DNA of 64,000 nt from Candidatus Absconditabacteria bacterium (GCA_028693445.1 JAQUVI010000003.1:1-64000), one strand, 5' to 3'; shown: positions 31,292 through 41,434, numbered from the stretch's first letter. The notes: generated by a model not told the origin, from the letters alone. Translations and numbers: made by a program.

Positions 31292-32209
31292 TTATTTTTT
31301 TCTATACTGACTCAGAAAATCAATCAAAATTACAATTCCAAACCCAACCAAACAAAATAAAATTCAGATTAAAATTTCATTTGACCAAATAGGGATGATA
31401 TTTTTTTCTATCAACGGCTGTATTTCTCCATGTCTATCTATATATGTTTCTACAACTTCTTTCCAAGGCCATACTTTATTTAATGCTCACAATATAAATC
31501 ACATCAATACAACAACCATTTGATCATGCCATTTTGCTTTTATCCAGTGAAGAACTTTTGCAAAACCAAGCAATCAAACAATTGCTCCAAACATAAAAAT
31601 CATCAAAGGAATCAATGCTGACCAATTTCCACCAACAAAATCGACAACATTACTCAAAACTTGTTGATATTGTCATAAAATAACAAGTATATACGACCCA
31701 CTAATCCCCGGCAAAATCATTGCGATAATGGCAATAGCCCCAGAACCAAACATCGTCAAACTCCCTGATCCCAAATTTAAAGCTGGCAACGATGTCAAAT
31801 AATACCCCATCGCAATACCAATTGCCAACAACAACAAATAAATATATCTAAACTTTTTGATAGATTTTCTCAAAATCAATACAGAAGCCAAAATTAATCA
31901 AAAGAAAAATGCCCAAACAAAAACAGGATACGTCTCCAAAAGATAGCTGATTAATTTTGCAAAACTAAAAATTGCCACAAATATTCCACCAAAAAGTGTC
32001 ACCAAAAAATTACCATTGATAGCTTTCCACGCACTGGCAATTTTTCATCTGAAAACTAATTTCAAAGTAGTCAAATTAAATGCATACAACGCATCTATCA
32101 AATCATCATAAATTCCCGTAACAAAAGCTATCGTTCCCCCACTAACTCCAGGAATCACATCACACGCTCACATCAAAATTCCTTTCAAAAACAAAACCAC
32201 TTTTTGCAT
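31292..32209 (-). CDS. DUF368-family membrane protein (polyprenyl-phosphate transporter-like)
   Basis: 305 aa, about eight to nine helices. The N-terminus KGILMGACDVIPGVSGGTIA is the DUF368 signature, and a second similar loop, GAIAIIAMILPGISGSYI, occurs mid-protein, as in this family. Members have been linked to recycling of undecaprenyl phosphate, which fits the cell-wall and glycan genes in the window. It lies 22 nt from the phosphoesterase gene, so an operon is likely. Confidence 0.82.
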
Positions 32210-32245
32210 ATGTACAATAAAAAATTAAAATCACTTTTCCTCTAA

Positions 32246-32279
32246 GTCATTGCGAAGAGTGAAACGACGTGGCAATCCA
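32246..32279. repeat. GTCATTGCGA...GGCAATCC dispersed repeat
   Basis: A single copy with a slightly longer middle (GTCATTGCGAAGAGTGAAAC then GACGTGGCAATCC), between the divergent DUF368 and arsR genes. Confidence 0.75.
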
Positions 32280-32338
32280 ATTCAATCTACCTAATCCATC
32301 AAAAAAATCAACAACAAAAATCTCTTGCATTTCAAAAA

Positions 32339-32372
32339 CATATCAATATCTGTTGATATGATAATTTATAAT
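32339..32372 (+). promoter_or_regulatory. ArsR operator dyad and promoter
   Basis: A perfect 8-bp dyad CATATCAA-TATCTG-TTGATATG (32339-32360) covers the expected -35 position of a TATAAT box at 32367-32372, 17 nt before the arsR start codon. This is where an ArsR-type repressor would bind to control its own operon. Confidence 0.65.
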
Positions 32373-32389
32373 ATTGCTAAAAACAGCAA

Positions 32390-32680
32390 ATGAAATGCCA
32401 TCAAAAGATTAATCTTCAAGAACTTTCTGATTCTTTAAGCATCATTTCTCAACCAAATAGACTACAAATAATCTGTTTACTCAAAAACGGAGAACTTTGT
32501 GTTTGTAAAATCATCGAAGCGCTACAATTGAAACAAAATCTTATTTCTCATCATCTAAATTTACTCAAAAAAATATGATTAGTCACAAGCAGAAGAGATG
32601 GTAAAAATATATTTTACAAATTAAATACAAAAAACATACAAAATATACAACTGTGATTATCACAAATTATTAATTCTTAA
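32390..32680 (+). CDS. arsR: ArsR/SmtB-family metal-sensing repressor
   Basis: 96 aa. Winged helix with QPNRLQIICLLKNGELCVCK; the CVC in ELCVC is the arsenic/antimony-binding site of helix alpha-3 in ArsR. The recognition helix is LKQNLISHHLNLLKKIGLV. It should release DNA when As(III) binds. It heads an operon with a thioredoxin-like gene and an ArsP-like permease, with an operator dyad upstream. Confidence 0.87.
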
Positions 32681-32703
32681 TCTTTTATTCTTAATTATAT
32701 ATC

Positions 32704-32943
32704 ATGATTATTAAAATTCTCGGAACAGGATGTCCAAAATGTAAATTACTAGAACAAAGTATAAGAAATGTTGTTAAAAACAACCAAATAAACACAGAAA
32801 TTATTAAAATTCAAAATATGGAAGAAATTATGCAATATGATATCATGGCATTACCTGGTATTGTAATCAACGAAAAAGTTGTAATGACAGGAAAATTACC
32901 AGACGAAAAAGAACTCTTATCTCTTTTAACAATCAATAAATAG
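32704..32943 (+). CDS. small thioredoxin-like thiol/disulfide protein
   Basis: 79 aa. It belongs to the redox-active disulfide (TM0996/MTH895-like) group: MIIKILGTGCPKCKLLEQSI has the CPKC active site and ALPGIVINEKVVMTGKLP has the cis-Pro. It commonly accompanies ArsP/DUF318 permeases. Next gene starts 2 nt after its stop. Confidence 0.85.
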   Translation: MIIKILGTGCPKCKLLEQSIRNVVKNNQINTEIIKIQNMEEIMQYDIMALPGIVINEKVVMTGKLPDEKELLSLLTINK

Positions 32944-32945
32944 AT

Positions 32946-33914
32946 ATGTTTATACGATTAGAAAATATAATTAACTGGATCACATATTCTGTTTTGAATC
33001 TAGAAGCCACTAACCATCGAGCAGCAGCTCTTAATTTTTTCATCAATGATAGTATCAAAATATTTTTGCTATTGATACTTATCACCTTCATTATGACACT
33101 GATCAACTCTTATTTACCGATAGAAAAGATTAGAAATTTTCTTACAAAAAATAAATTATTCTGATTAGAATATTTTTTCGCATCATTTTTTGGAGCGATT
33201 ACTCCTTTCTGCACTTGTTCTTCTATTCCTTTGTTTGTTGGATTTCTCAAAGGAGGAATTCCTTTGGGAGTTACCTTTTCTTTTCTAATTACTTCTCCTT
33301 TGGTAAATGAAGTTGCTATAGCAATGTTTCTTGGTATTTTCGGAATAAAAATTACTGCGATCTATATGGGAACTGGAATGTTTTTGGGAATTATAGGAGG
33401 ATGGATACTTGGAAAACTTTGATTAGAAAAATACCTCGCTGATTTTATTCAAACACAAAGAGCAAATTGATGAAACTTTGGCGACAATATTAAAATCACT
33501 ATACAACAAAGACTCAAAGAAGCTGGTCAAGAAGCTCGATCAATAACCAAAAAAGTAATGCCATATGTATTGCTTTGAGTGGCAATTTGAGCGCTAATTC
33601 ACGGTTTTGTACCAACATGATTTTTTGAAAGCCACATCACCAAAACAAATCCTTTTGCGGTTCCATTGGCAGTAATTTTCTGAATTCCCATGTATGCAAA
33701 TGCAACGAGCATTATACCTATTGTGCAAGCATTAATAGCTAAATGAATTCCGCTGGGAACAGGTTTGGCCTTTATGATGGCTGTCGTAGGATTATCACTC
33801 CCAGAATTTTTAATCCTCAAAAAAGTAATGAAAACAAGATTACTAATTACATTTTTTTGAGTAGTTACTCTATCAATAATTATTGCTGGATACCTTTTTA
33901 ACTGGATATTATAA
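32946..33914 (+). CDS. ArsP/DUF318-family permease
   Basis: 322 aa, about eight helices. The family hallmark FFGAITPFCTCSSIPLFVGF (Cys pair) is present, followed by LKGGIPLGVTFSFLITSPLV and the second-half repeat GIPMYANATSIIPIVQALI. ArsP exports trivalent organoarsenicals; other members are of unknown substrate. The ArsR with an As-type CVC site supports a metalloid role. Confidence 0.85.
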
Positions 33915-33931
33915 ACCCAATAAATAAAAAT

Positions 33932-34036
33932 TATACTCGACCGCCCAAAGAATCTTAAAGAAGTTGCTTTGGGATGCGAGAGAGTATACTAAAACTAATT
34001 ATAATTTATTTCAGATTTCTAAGTTGGTTTAGTATA
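33932..34036 (+). promoter_or_regulatory. possible RNA switch: two mutually exclusive stems
   Basis: Stem 1: TATACTC (33932-33938) with GAGTATA (33982-33988), enclosing CCCAAAG/CTTTGGG (33944-33950 and 33967-33973). Stem 2: TATACTAAA (33985-33993) with TTTAGTATA (34028-34036). The two share 33985-33988, so only one can form at a time. It sits directly upstream of the ferric-reductase-like gene. Confidence 0.4.
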
Positions 34037-34065
34037 AAACACAATTTTACAAACAATTTCACAAT

Positions 34066-34971
34066 ATGAAAAACATAAAAGGCAACATATTCTGACTATT
34101 TTTATTTATTATTATAAGCATAAATATAAGCTTTGCCCAAACTTGTCCATTTGGAGTAACAAATGATCCTTATCCATGACAATGTGGCAGATATACAGAC
34201 CAAGATCAAAACTGATTTTGTGATTTTGGACAAACAACTATCGAAAAGCAATGAGAAATAGATGAAAACAATATCAAAGAACAAACAATAGATAACGAAG
34301 AAACAAAACCAATAATAATCTTTTTATTGATACGAACTATCACGTTAACATTAACATATATCATAAGTCAAACCTTATGAAAAAAAACATTTTTTCATAG
34401 ATTATTTTGTTGCTTAGATTCAAATATAACATTACTCCTTATTCCATTATTCGCTTTTTTTTGGTTTTTACAGGTACAATCACCTGTGCAATATTGAGCC
34501 GCTCGATGATATTGAGCATTGCGAGGATTGTGGTTGTTATTAATTTCTCGTCCATTACTCAACATCTTACAAAAAACAACATATAAAAATACAATTCTGA
34601 CAAAATTTCTTTTATGGTTTGTTTGTCATCGTAAACAATTTGGAATTATTATGTTTTGGCTTGCTGCTGTACATTCTTTTTTATATTTAAATATTTGGTA
34701 TAACTACAACACACTACGATCAAATTTATTAACATACGCATGAATAACATGATTTTTGGCATTACTCACCTCTTTTATATGATATATAACTTCCAATAGA
34801 CGATCACTATGTAATTTAAAATCATACCGAAAACTAATACAAAAATTGGCATATATTTGACTTATCGCAACTGTAATCCATATCTATATTATCAACCCAC
34901 AAAGTGGGATAATTTTCTGAGCACTGACTATAATTTGGGCTATATTACGATTTTTAGCTAGGAGAAAATAG
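34066..34971 (+). CDS. ferric-reductase-like transmembrane protein
   Basis: 301 aa. A signal-like helix is followed by a Cys-rich extracytoplasmic segment (CPFGVTNDPYPGQCG, then YTDQDQNGFCDFGQ, a calcium-loop-like DxDxNG). Six or more helices follow. KQFGIIMFWLAAVHSFLYLN and LAYIGLIATVIHIYII carry the His residues expected for b-type haem in the MsrQ/YedZ ferric-reductase domain. There is no NAD or flavin domain, so it would pass electrons across the membrane from a partner. Confidence 0.7.
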
Positions 34972-35047
34972 ACTTTGACATTTCTTGGTAAATATTTAGA
35001 TTGAACACAACAAAAACTAATAGAAGCAAAATAAGGAGAACAAAAGT

Positions 35048-35527
35048 ATGGAACACTTATCAAGTTACATGAAAGAAATAAACAAATTAAAAACAAAGGC
35101 CAAAGGATTTTCAATAATCTCTCAGGCTATAATAGGTGGCTTAGCAACATTAATAATCACCTATCTAATGTTCAAAGAATTTTTTGAAGAGGTAACAGCA
35201 ATAATCTGGATAATACTCCTAATTATCATTGTCATCTTCAAAACCAGAACCAAAAACGCAAACAATGCCAAATATCCAAAAGGTAAAAGCATTGTTGAAA
35301 TCAACGAAAACTTCATAAAAAAATCAAGAAGAATCGTTGAAAAGAAAAACAATTACACACAATTTGACAGAAGGACAAAATGCCCCATCGAAGGCAAAAA
35401 CTGGGAAATAGTAAGCCAGAAATGCCAACAATGCAAAGAATACGTTCACCATGAACTCATCCAAGATGAGCATGGCCGTGTAGAAGGTTATTTGATTAAT
35501 TGCAAAAAACTTAACAAAAACAAATAG
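35048..35527 (+). CDS. membrane protein with C-terminal Cys4 motif
   Basis: 159 aa, not recognised. Two helices (SIISQAIIGGLATLIITYLM and AIIWIILLIIIVIF) are followed by a basic linker and a possible zinc-binding end: CPIEG, then CQQCKEY and C-K-K-L. A strong AAGGAG ribosome-binding site precedes it, unusual in this window, and none of its glycines is TGA. Both features suggest a different history from its neighbours. Confidence 0.65.
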   Translation: MEHLSSYMKEINKLKTKAKGFSIISQAIIGGLATLIITYLMFKEFFEEVTAIIWIILLIIIVIFKTRTKNANNAKYPKGKSIVEINENFIKKSRRIVEKKNNYTQFDRRTKCPIEGKNWEIVSQKCQQCKEYVHHELIQDEHGRVEGYLINCKKLNKNK

Positions 35528-35541
35528 AAAGGGAAAACATT

Positions 35542-35693
35542 ATGAACGAAGAATTAAAAACAAACCACAAAAAGAATCAGATTATGTTGAAGGTTTTTTA
35601 AGCGAATTTCTGGATAAAAACAGAGATAAAATAGAAGAACTAGAACGGAAAATTATTCTTCTAGAAACCGAACTAGATCTCATAGGTTTCTAA
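35542..35693 (+). pseudogene. small coiled-coil ORF with a probable -1 base frameshift
   Basis: ATG at 35542 with a good ribosome-binding site (GGGAAAA) starts MNEELKT but reaches TAA after 19 codons. The overlapping frame, without a start, reads on to 35693 as K-P-Q-KESDYVEGFLSEFLDKNR and IEELERKIILLETEL. One extra A in the five-A run near 35556-35560 would join them into about 50 residues. It is either a frameshift mutation, base error or slippage site. Confidence 0.45.
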
Positions 35694-35711
35694 ATAACGA
35701 CAATATAACGA

Positions 35712-35746
35712 AAATCCCTAGTAGTAATTCTAATAGGGATTTTTTT
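35712..35746 (+). terminator. intrinsic terminator
   Basis: AAATCCCTA...TAGGGATTT followed by TTTT, ending the 35048-35693 transcription unit. Confidence 0.8.
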
Positions 35747-35853
35747 GAAAAAATATTGAAAATAAATTTTTGTCAAAAAAAGATTTGATAAATCAAGATA
35801 AATTATTATAATTCTGATAACATTATTTTCTTTACTATATCAAACCTAGAAAG

Positions 35854-36675
35854 ATGACAAAGAACGAAAATATTAGCATCTTTGAGAAAAAACAAATCAG
35901 AAGAATTTGGGACGAAAAATTAGAAAAGCGATATTTTTCGGTTGTAGATATTGTAGGTATTTTAATAGAACAAGATGATTACAAAAAAGCAAAAAGCTAT
36001 CGGACAACACTCAAAAGTCGCTTAAAAAGCGAATGATCTGAGTTGGTCACAAATTGTGACCAACTGAAAATGCTAGCTGCAGATTGAAAATATTATTTAA
36101 CAGATGTTGCTGATGCAGAGGTTATTCTTCGTCTGGTCCAATCAATTCCAAGCAAAAAAGCTGAGCCAATAAAACTCCGACTAGCAAAAGTAGGTTACGA
36201 AAGAATGCAAGAAATTATAGATCCAGCGCAATCTATAGACAGAGCAAGAGAAAATCGAAAAAAACAATGAAGAAGCGAAAAACGAATACAACAAAGAATG
36301 CTATGACAAGAAACGAGAAATAAATTAACTGATTATCGAAAAGATCACAACGTCAAACCATGAGATGAATTTGCAATTTTAACAAATATAATTCACCAAG
36401 AACGAACTGGATTAACAGTCAAAGAACACAAAGAAATTAAAAATCTAAAAACACAAAATCTCAGAGACCATATGAGTGATGCAGAACTAATTTTTACAGC
36501 ATTAGCAGAACTTTCTACCAAACATATAGCAGAAGCAACTCATGCAAATTGATTCGAAGATAATAAAATCCCAGCAAAAAAAGGATGAGAAATAGCAAAA
36601 AATGCTAGAAAACAATTAGAAGACAAAACAGGTAAATCAATTATTACAGATCATAACTTTTTACCAAAAAAATAA
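35854..36675 (+). CDS. BRO-N/DinD-like protein
   Basis: 273 aa. The N-terminus ISIFEKKQIRRIWDEKLEKR then YFSVVDIVGIL is the BRO-N/antirepressor fold. The rest (VGYERMQEIIDPAQSIDRAR, LRDHMSDAELIFTALAELST, GFEDNKIPAKKGGEIAKNAR) matches DNA-damage-inducible protein D. The role of DinD is modulation of RecA filaments in E. coli. Plausibly SOS-linked with the LexA-like gene at 59579. Stop of this gene and ATG of the next are one base apart. Confidence 0.78.
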
Positions 36676-36676
36676 T

Positions 36677-37051
36677 ATGATAACAATCTCGCATTACTCC
36701 TCTATCGAAGATCTTCTTTCCAAACCCTCACCAGAGCATCGTTTTCTCGTAGAAAAAGCCAGAAATCTACTCCTCAAATACGGAGCAAAGGAAACGTTGA
36801 AATCCATCCACATCTGCTATAAATTTCCAAATAATATGCGATTTTACCTCAATAGCTACAAAAAGAAATTTCCTATTCTTTCCTGCAACTGCTATCGCAT
36901 TTTCGATCAATATCCTATGCTACAACATCTTTTCGATACGAGCAAGAACAAATATATTAGCAAAATACTACTCAGAAACGAAGACATCTTCCAACAAAAA
37001 GCTATCGAACAACTCATCAAACTCGTCAGCGAAGCAAATGCAAATAAATAA
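36677..37051 (+). CDS. hypothetical protein, 124 aa
   Basis: Not recognised. It is helical and basic, with three Cys (HICYKF, SCNCYR). There is no signal peptide, and no glycine codon other than GGN. It starts 1 nt after the DinD-like stop, so it is translationally linked to it. A T-run terminator (37123-37165) ends the unit. Confidence 0.6.
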   Translation: MITISHYSSIEDLLSKPSPEHRFLVEKARNLLLKYGAKETLKSIHICYKFPNNMRFYLNSYKKKFPILSCNCYRIFDQYPMLQHLFDTSKNKYISKILLRNEDIFQQKAIEQLIKLVSEANANK

Positions 37052-37122
37052 AACAAGAAAAAATTAAACAATTCTTACGTTTCGATATAGCTGAAATAAT
37101 TACGTTGACTAAGTAAACCAAA

Positions 37123-37165
37123 GGCCAAACAAACATGGCGGACTTGTTTGGCCTAGACTTTTTTT
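37123..37165 (+). terminator. intrinsic terminator, large stem
   Basis: GGCCAAACAA...TTGTTTGGCC followed by TAGACTTTTTTT. A second hairpin (ACTTTTTTGG...CCAAAAAAGT, about 37166-37194) follows. These fill most of the gene-free 37052-37396 gap. Confidence 0.75.
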
Positions 37166-37267
37166 GTAACTTTTTTGGGGCAATGCCAAAAAAGTTAATA
37201 GAAACCAAAACATCAAAATATAATATTTTTTAAAAAAATACTTATTAATTTGCTTACTTCTTGCATA

Positions 37268-37302
37268 CCGGCAGATAGTTTTGACCTGGGAGCAAAAAGT
37301 AA
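37268..37302. repeat. TTTTGACCTGGGAGCAAAAAGTAAC repeat, copy 1
   Basis: TTTTG-ACCTGGGAG-CAAAAAGTAAC. A fuller copy, with its complementary GTTACTTTTTG arm, is at 54409-54441. A decayed CCGGCAG repeat lies just before it. Confidence 0.7.
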
Positions 37303-37327
37303 CGTAAAAAAAATAAAAAAATTCTCT

Positions 37328-37353
37328 GTAACTTTTCCCTTCAATTTCCGTAC
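37328..37353 (+). promoter_or_regulatory. possible ECF-type promoter
   Basis: GTAAC (37328-37332), 16-bp spacer, CGTAC (37349-37353), similar to the AAC...CGT pattern of ECF-sigma promoters and located 44 nt before the ECF sigma gene. It suggests autoregulation. Confidence 0.45.
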
Positions 37354-37396
37354 TACATATGTATAAAGAGCTCGTTTATACTTTTACGCGTAATGA

Positions 37397-37966
37397 ATGC
37401 CGGTTTCAGATATCGATCTTGTAAAGTCTATCCAACAAGGAAAGACTGATAATTTTGTACAGATTTACGAAAAATATGTTAAAAAGATTTTTGACTTTAT
37501 TTTTTTCAAAGTTGGAAATAAGCAAGATGCAGAAGATCTGACCTCTGATACCTTCCTCAAAGCATTCGACAAAATAAAAACATTCGACAACAAAAAAAAT
37601 ATCCAATTTTCATCACGATTATACAGCATTGCAAGAAATACAACTATCGATTTCTTCCGTCAAAATCGCACAGATTATCCAGAATATACACGGTTAGAAG
37701 AACAATCTACAGAAATAGATATGCTCCAATGAATCCAAGACCGCGACAAATTAAACCAGATTTTACAATTTTTAGATACCTTAGGGAACGAAAAAAAAGA
37801 AATATTTCTCCTCAGAGTTTGGAATGAAATGTCATACGATGAAATCGCTCATATCATAGGCAAAACACCAAACACCTGCAAAGTAACCTTCCATAGAACC
37901 TTACAAACTGTCCTCCAAAAATACGGATATATGTGACTATTAATCTTACTCATCAACATAAAATAA
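37397..37966 (+). CDS. ECF-type RNA polymerase sigma factor
   Basis: 189 aa. Region 2: FVQIYEKYVKKIFDFIFFKV, KQDAEDLTSDTFLKAF and SRLYSIARNTTIDFFRQ. Region 4: ILQFLDTLGNEKKEIFLLRV and MSYDEIAHIIGKTPNTCKVT. No region 1 or 3. A hydrophobic C-terminus (MGLLILLINIK) is unusual. The next gene encodes a single-pass membrane protein fitting an anti-sigma partner. Confidence 0.88.
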
Positions 37967-37976
37967 CTTTATCTCA

Positions 37977-38012
37977 GTCATTCCGACTTTGTCAGTTGGA
38001 GTCGGAATCTAA
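37977..38012. repeat. CATTCCGACTTT...AGTCGGAATCTA repeat
   Basis: Same palindrome as at 15588, placed between the sigma and anti-sigma genes. Confidence 0.8.
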
Positions 38013-38035
38013 CCTTTTATCAACTACAAACCAAA

Positions 38036-39052
38036 ATGTCTCAAGCCATCATCCAAGAAATCATAAACGATATTATCGCCATAGATCCAGATCTCAAAAA
38101 CATCAAATCTGAGCTAGAAAAACTGGTACAGGAACTTATCACTAATAAACCACAAACTCCTTTTACCAAAGAGTTTAAAGATTCTCTCAAAGCTCAAATA
38201 ATTTGAGCAATTAACGAACAAAGGATTGTTCACGAAGAAGAAAATAAATGGGATCGAAGTGGTATGTTTCATTCGCTAAAATTTTGGATGATTTGATTTT
38301 CTACGGTTACTGCTTGATTTTTGATTTTTACTATTTTTCACTATATAGAAGATATTCAACAGCCTACAACACAAATAACATATATAGATAACAATTATAT
38401 GCCTGTTACATTGGAGTCAGAATCTAATAAAAACAAAGAAGAATCAATACAAGAAAAAACTACAATAAAAGATTTATCAATAACTGAAGAAATGCCTATA
38501 ATTAATCAAGGTGGTGGCGCTTCAAATAGTGCTGATAATGTAATGATGCTTGCAATACCTGAAACAAATTTAGAGCCAGAAATGAGGTCTTTTTCAATTA
38601 ATGATGAACCAATCATTGAAGATGAACCAATCGCTGAATATGCAATGATGAAAGCAATGACAATTGAAGAAGACACTAATTTAGACTTCTGCGAAACAAG
38701 TAAACAATTTCTTCTCGCCAACAACATAACTGAAAATACAACAAAAACGTTTACTTACGAAAATCAGATATACAAAGCAACTATCAATTTTACAAGCAAC
38801 AACATAAACATCGACCATATTGGCACCCAAGATGATAGCAAAATCCAAACAGAAATACCAAATCTGAATTTATTTTTTGAAAAAAACAATTTTAATATAA
38901 AATCTGACTATCTTTCACCAATTATAGAAGAATCGGAAAACATAATTGAATACTATTACCCAGGAAACAATCAACAAGAATGAATAACAGTTCGTATAGA
39001 CAAAACCAACAATATTATTTTTTATATCCAAAATATTTGTCTTTATCTATAA
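38036..39052 (+). CDS. putative membrane anti-sigma factor
   Basis: 338 aa. A cytoplasmic helical N-terminus (about 80 aa), one helix at about residues 85-103 (FWMIGFSTVTAGFLIFTIFH) and a large acidic extracytoplasmic domain. There is no recognisable zinc-binding anti-sigma motif, so the call rests on topology and position after the ECF gene. A half copy of the AGTCGGAATCTA repeat (38411-38431) is translated as TLESESN just after the membrane segment. Confidence 0.6.
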
Positions 39053-39118
39053 TTTCTACTTGAATTTTAATAGTAAAATAATATGTTTAACAAACGATTT
39101 AATCTATAAAGAAATAAA

Positions 39119-39619
39119 ATGAAAGTAGAAAGAACTTTGGTTGTACTCAAACCAGACACGATTTGACGCTCTATTTCAGGAGAGATAATATCTCGTTTCG
39201 AAAGAGCTGGACTACACATAGTAGGTATAAAAATGCTTAGACCTGACAAAGATTTTTTGCACCATCATTACGAAACAATCGGACAAATGATATCTCGTCG
39301 TGGACAAAAACCATTTGATGTAACTATAGAGCTTATGACAAAAAATCCAGTTATTGCTATGGTTTTGGAATGAGTTGCTGCAATTGAATTTGTTCGTAAA
39401 TTAGTTGGTTCTACAGAACCAAAGACAGCTGCTCCAGGAACTATTAGAGGAGATTATGCTCATATGTCTTTTGGATATGCTGACACAGCAAATATCGGAG
39501 TACCAAATCTTGTACATGCATCATGAAATGCAGAAGAAGCTGAAGCCGAAATCAAACACCGATTCTCAGAAAGAGAATTATATAGCTACAAACCAAGTCA
39601 CCACGAATTCACTCGCTAA
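39119..39619 (+). CDS. ndk: nucleoside diphosphate kinase
   Basis: 166 aa. It balances NTP pools by phosphate transfer from ATP. Motifs: RTLVVLKPDTIGR, P-FDVTIELM, APGTIRGDYAHM and NLVHASGNAEEAEAEI with the catalytic His (usual NxxHxSDS, here HASGN). It is slightly longer than bacterial Ndk (about 140 aa) because of an insert near residue 45-65 and a short C-terminal tail. Confidence 0.93.
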
Positions 39620-39703
39620 TACACTTCTTATATAAAAACCGTAGTTTCCAACTTGTGAATAATCACTTGTCTACGTAAAAATTTATTATCTTATATGTAA
39701 ACA

Positions 39704-39928
39704 ATGAAAGACAAAATCCATCCAAAATATTACAACGATGTAGAAGTAAACTGTATATGTGGAGCAACATTCACTATCAATACAACTGTTCCAGGACCAA
39801 TCAAAGTTGAAACTTGCTACAAATGCCATCCAGCATACAACAAAGACAAAGTTATCAAGAAAGTAGCTAAAGGAAGAATGGAAAAATTCTTGGAAAAACA
39901 AAAAAAGATTGAAACTATGCAAAAATAG
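39704..39928 (+). CDS. rpmE: 50S ribosomal protein bL31
   Basis: 74 aa. KDKIHPKYYNDVEVNCICGA and CYKCHPAYNK carry the C-x-C and C-x2-C zinc ligands of the C+ form. All glycines are GGN. It sits between ndk and a membrane protein gene. Confidence 0.93.
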   Translation: MKDKIHPKYYNDVEVNCICGATFTINTTVPGPIKVETCYKCHPAYNKDKVIKKVAKGRMEKFLEKQKKIETMQK

Positions 39929-39946
39929 TTTTATTACCAATTTTTC

Positions 39947-40558
39947 ATGATATTAAAAACCTTTATCACTCAATATCTAAATGAAAATAATGTCGAAGAC
40001 ATTATTTTTCATAGTGGAAGCATAATTATAAAAGATACAATTAGAACTATTTGATTATTAGTTATTTTTTACTGAATTTTTTATGTGTTAGATTATTATA
40101 TCCAACGACATTTATTACCATGGGTTTTCTGAATTATTTGAATAATTTTTTTATTAAAATTTGGTATAGATGCTTTTAATAAATGAGTAGATTGTATTGT
40201 TTTGACAAAACATGGAATTACTTTTTTTGCCCGAGACGGTGTTTTTAAATATAAAACAGAATTTTTTGGCCGAGATACTATAGAAACAATTTCTCATCAA
40301 CAAAACACGTTTTGGGATAAACTATTTTTAAGATGAGATATTAGGATTCAGCTAGACCATGCTATAACATATGATTTTGAACAAGTTACAAATCCAAAAA
40401 AATACGTAAAAAAAATAATGAAATTAAAAGATAAATATCTTGCAAAAAAAGAACAAGAAGAAGATGAACAAATAACCAACATAGATCACGACCAGATTTG
40501 AGTTCTTTCAGAAGCACTTTCTGATGTTATCAAAGAATATTTAGTAAAGAAAAAATAA
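39947..40558 (+). CDS. PH-domain-like membrane protein
   Basis: 203 aa. Two helices (GLLVIFYGIFYVLDYYI and LPWVFGIIGIIFLLKFGIDA) are followed by a bacterial PH-like segment (DCIVLTKHGITFFARDGVFK, GRDTIETISH, FWDKLFLRGDIRIQL) and a charged C-terminal tail. The function is unknown; this layout is common in small membrane proteins. It starts 18 nt after rpmE. Confidence 0.6.
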
Positions 40559-40597
40559 AAAGATTTTGATTTGACCAAGAAAAAAGTAAAACACATC

Positions 40598-40724
40598 TAT
40601 CATTCCCGTGAAAACAGGAATCTAAATTGAATATCTAAGATTTCCAATTATCCCCATTTTCATGAGGACAGTGGGCATAAATAAAAACCTAAGCTCTAAG
40701 TACTAAGTTCTAAGATCTAAATTA
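40598..40724. repeat. mixed short dispersed repeats
   Basis: TCATTCCCGTGAAAACAGGA followed by ATCTA (hairpin), then a CTAAGCTCTAAGTACTAAGT block of the TCTAAG family. No ORF. Confidence 0.65.
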
Positions 40725-40728
40725 TAAA

Positions 40729-41352
40729 TTATAAATCAATTTCCCACTGATCTTGCTTATTATCAATAATATTTCTTACTACTGCCAAAATATCATCCAA
40801 GGCAGTTTTTTTATATTCATCAAAAATAATCTGACTATTTTTATGAAAGTTGGTCTCGACTATTTTTGGATTGATCAAAAAAACACGTTTTCCTATTTCT
40901 TTTCTAAGAGATCCAACAAATCATCTAAGTCAAAATTTGGATGCTTGATATCAAGCACCACCAGAAAATAAAGTCTTTCCCGCTACACTTCAGACAAAAA
41001 TAAATTGCGTTTTTGTGGAAACTTTCGGCAAAAGATATTTCACAAAAAGCATATTTGCTCGCAAATTTACCTGCAGCATCTCTTTTTCTTGCTCTAAAGT
41101 AAGCGATCAAAAATCTCCAAAATATCATATTCCCGCATTGAAAACAAAAACATCTATTTCAAGATTAGAAAGTTTTTCCGTAAGATCGATAATTTGCTGA
41201 TCATCACGCAAATCACACGAAAAATACGTAATTCCAGGATTCTTCGAGGGGGATCTAGACGCGGTATAAACCTCACAATTTGCAAGCAAATTGTTCGCCA
41301 CATACTCCCCAATCCCACTAGATCCCCCACTGATAAACACCTTTTTTTTCAT
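40729..41352 (-). CDS. short-chain dehydrogenase/reductase
   Basis: 207 aa, a compact classical SDR that uses NAD(P)(H). Motifs: VFISGGSSGIGEYVA (cofactor loop), FSCDLRD, VFVFNAGIG (NNAG-like), IFVGSVAGKTLFSGGAGYQA with S and Y-x3-K (YQASK). Substrate unknown. The second half is reached only through TGA glycines. Confidence 0.85.
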
Positions 41353-41434
41353 AGAAAAATAATTAAATAAATTACTTCATATGTAGCAAAAAATCACAAA
41401 AGTTCAATTGTAATTTTTACATATAAATTTTAAC

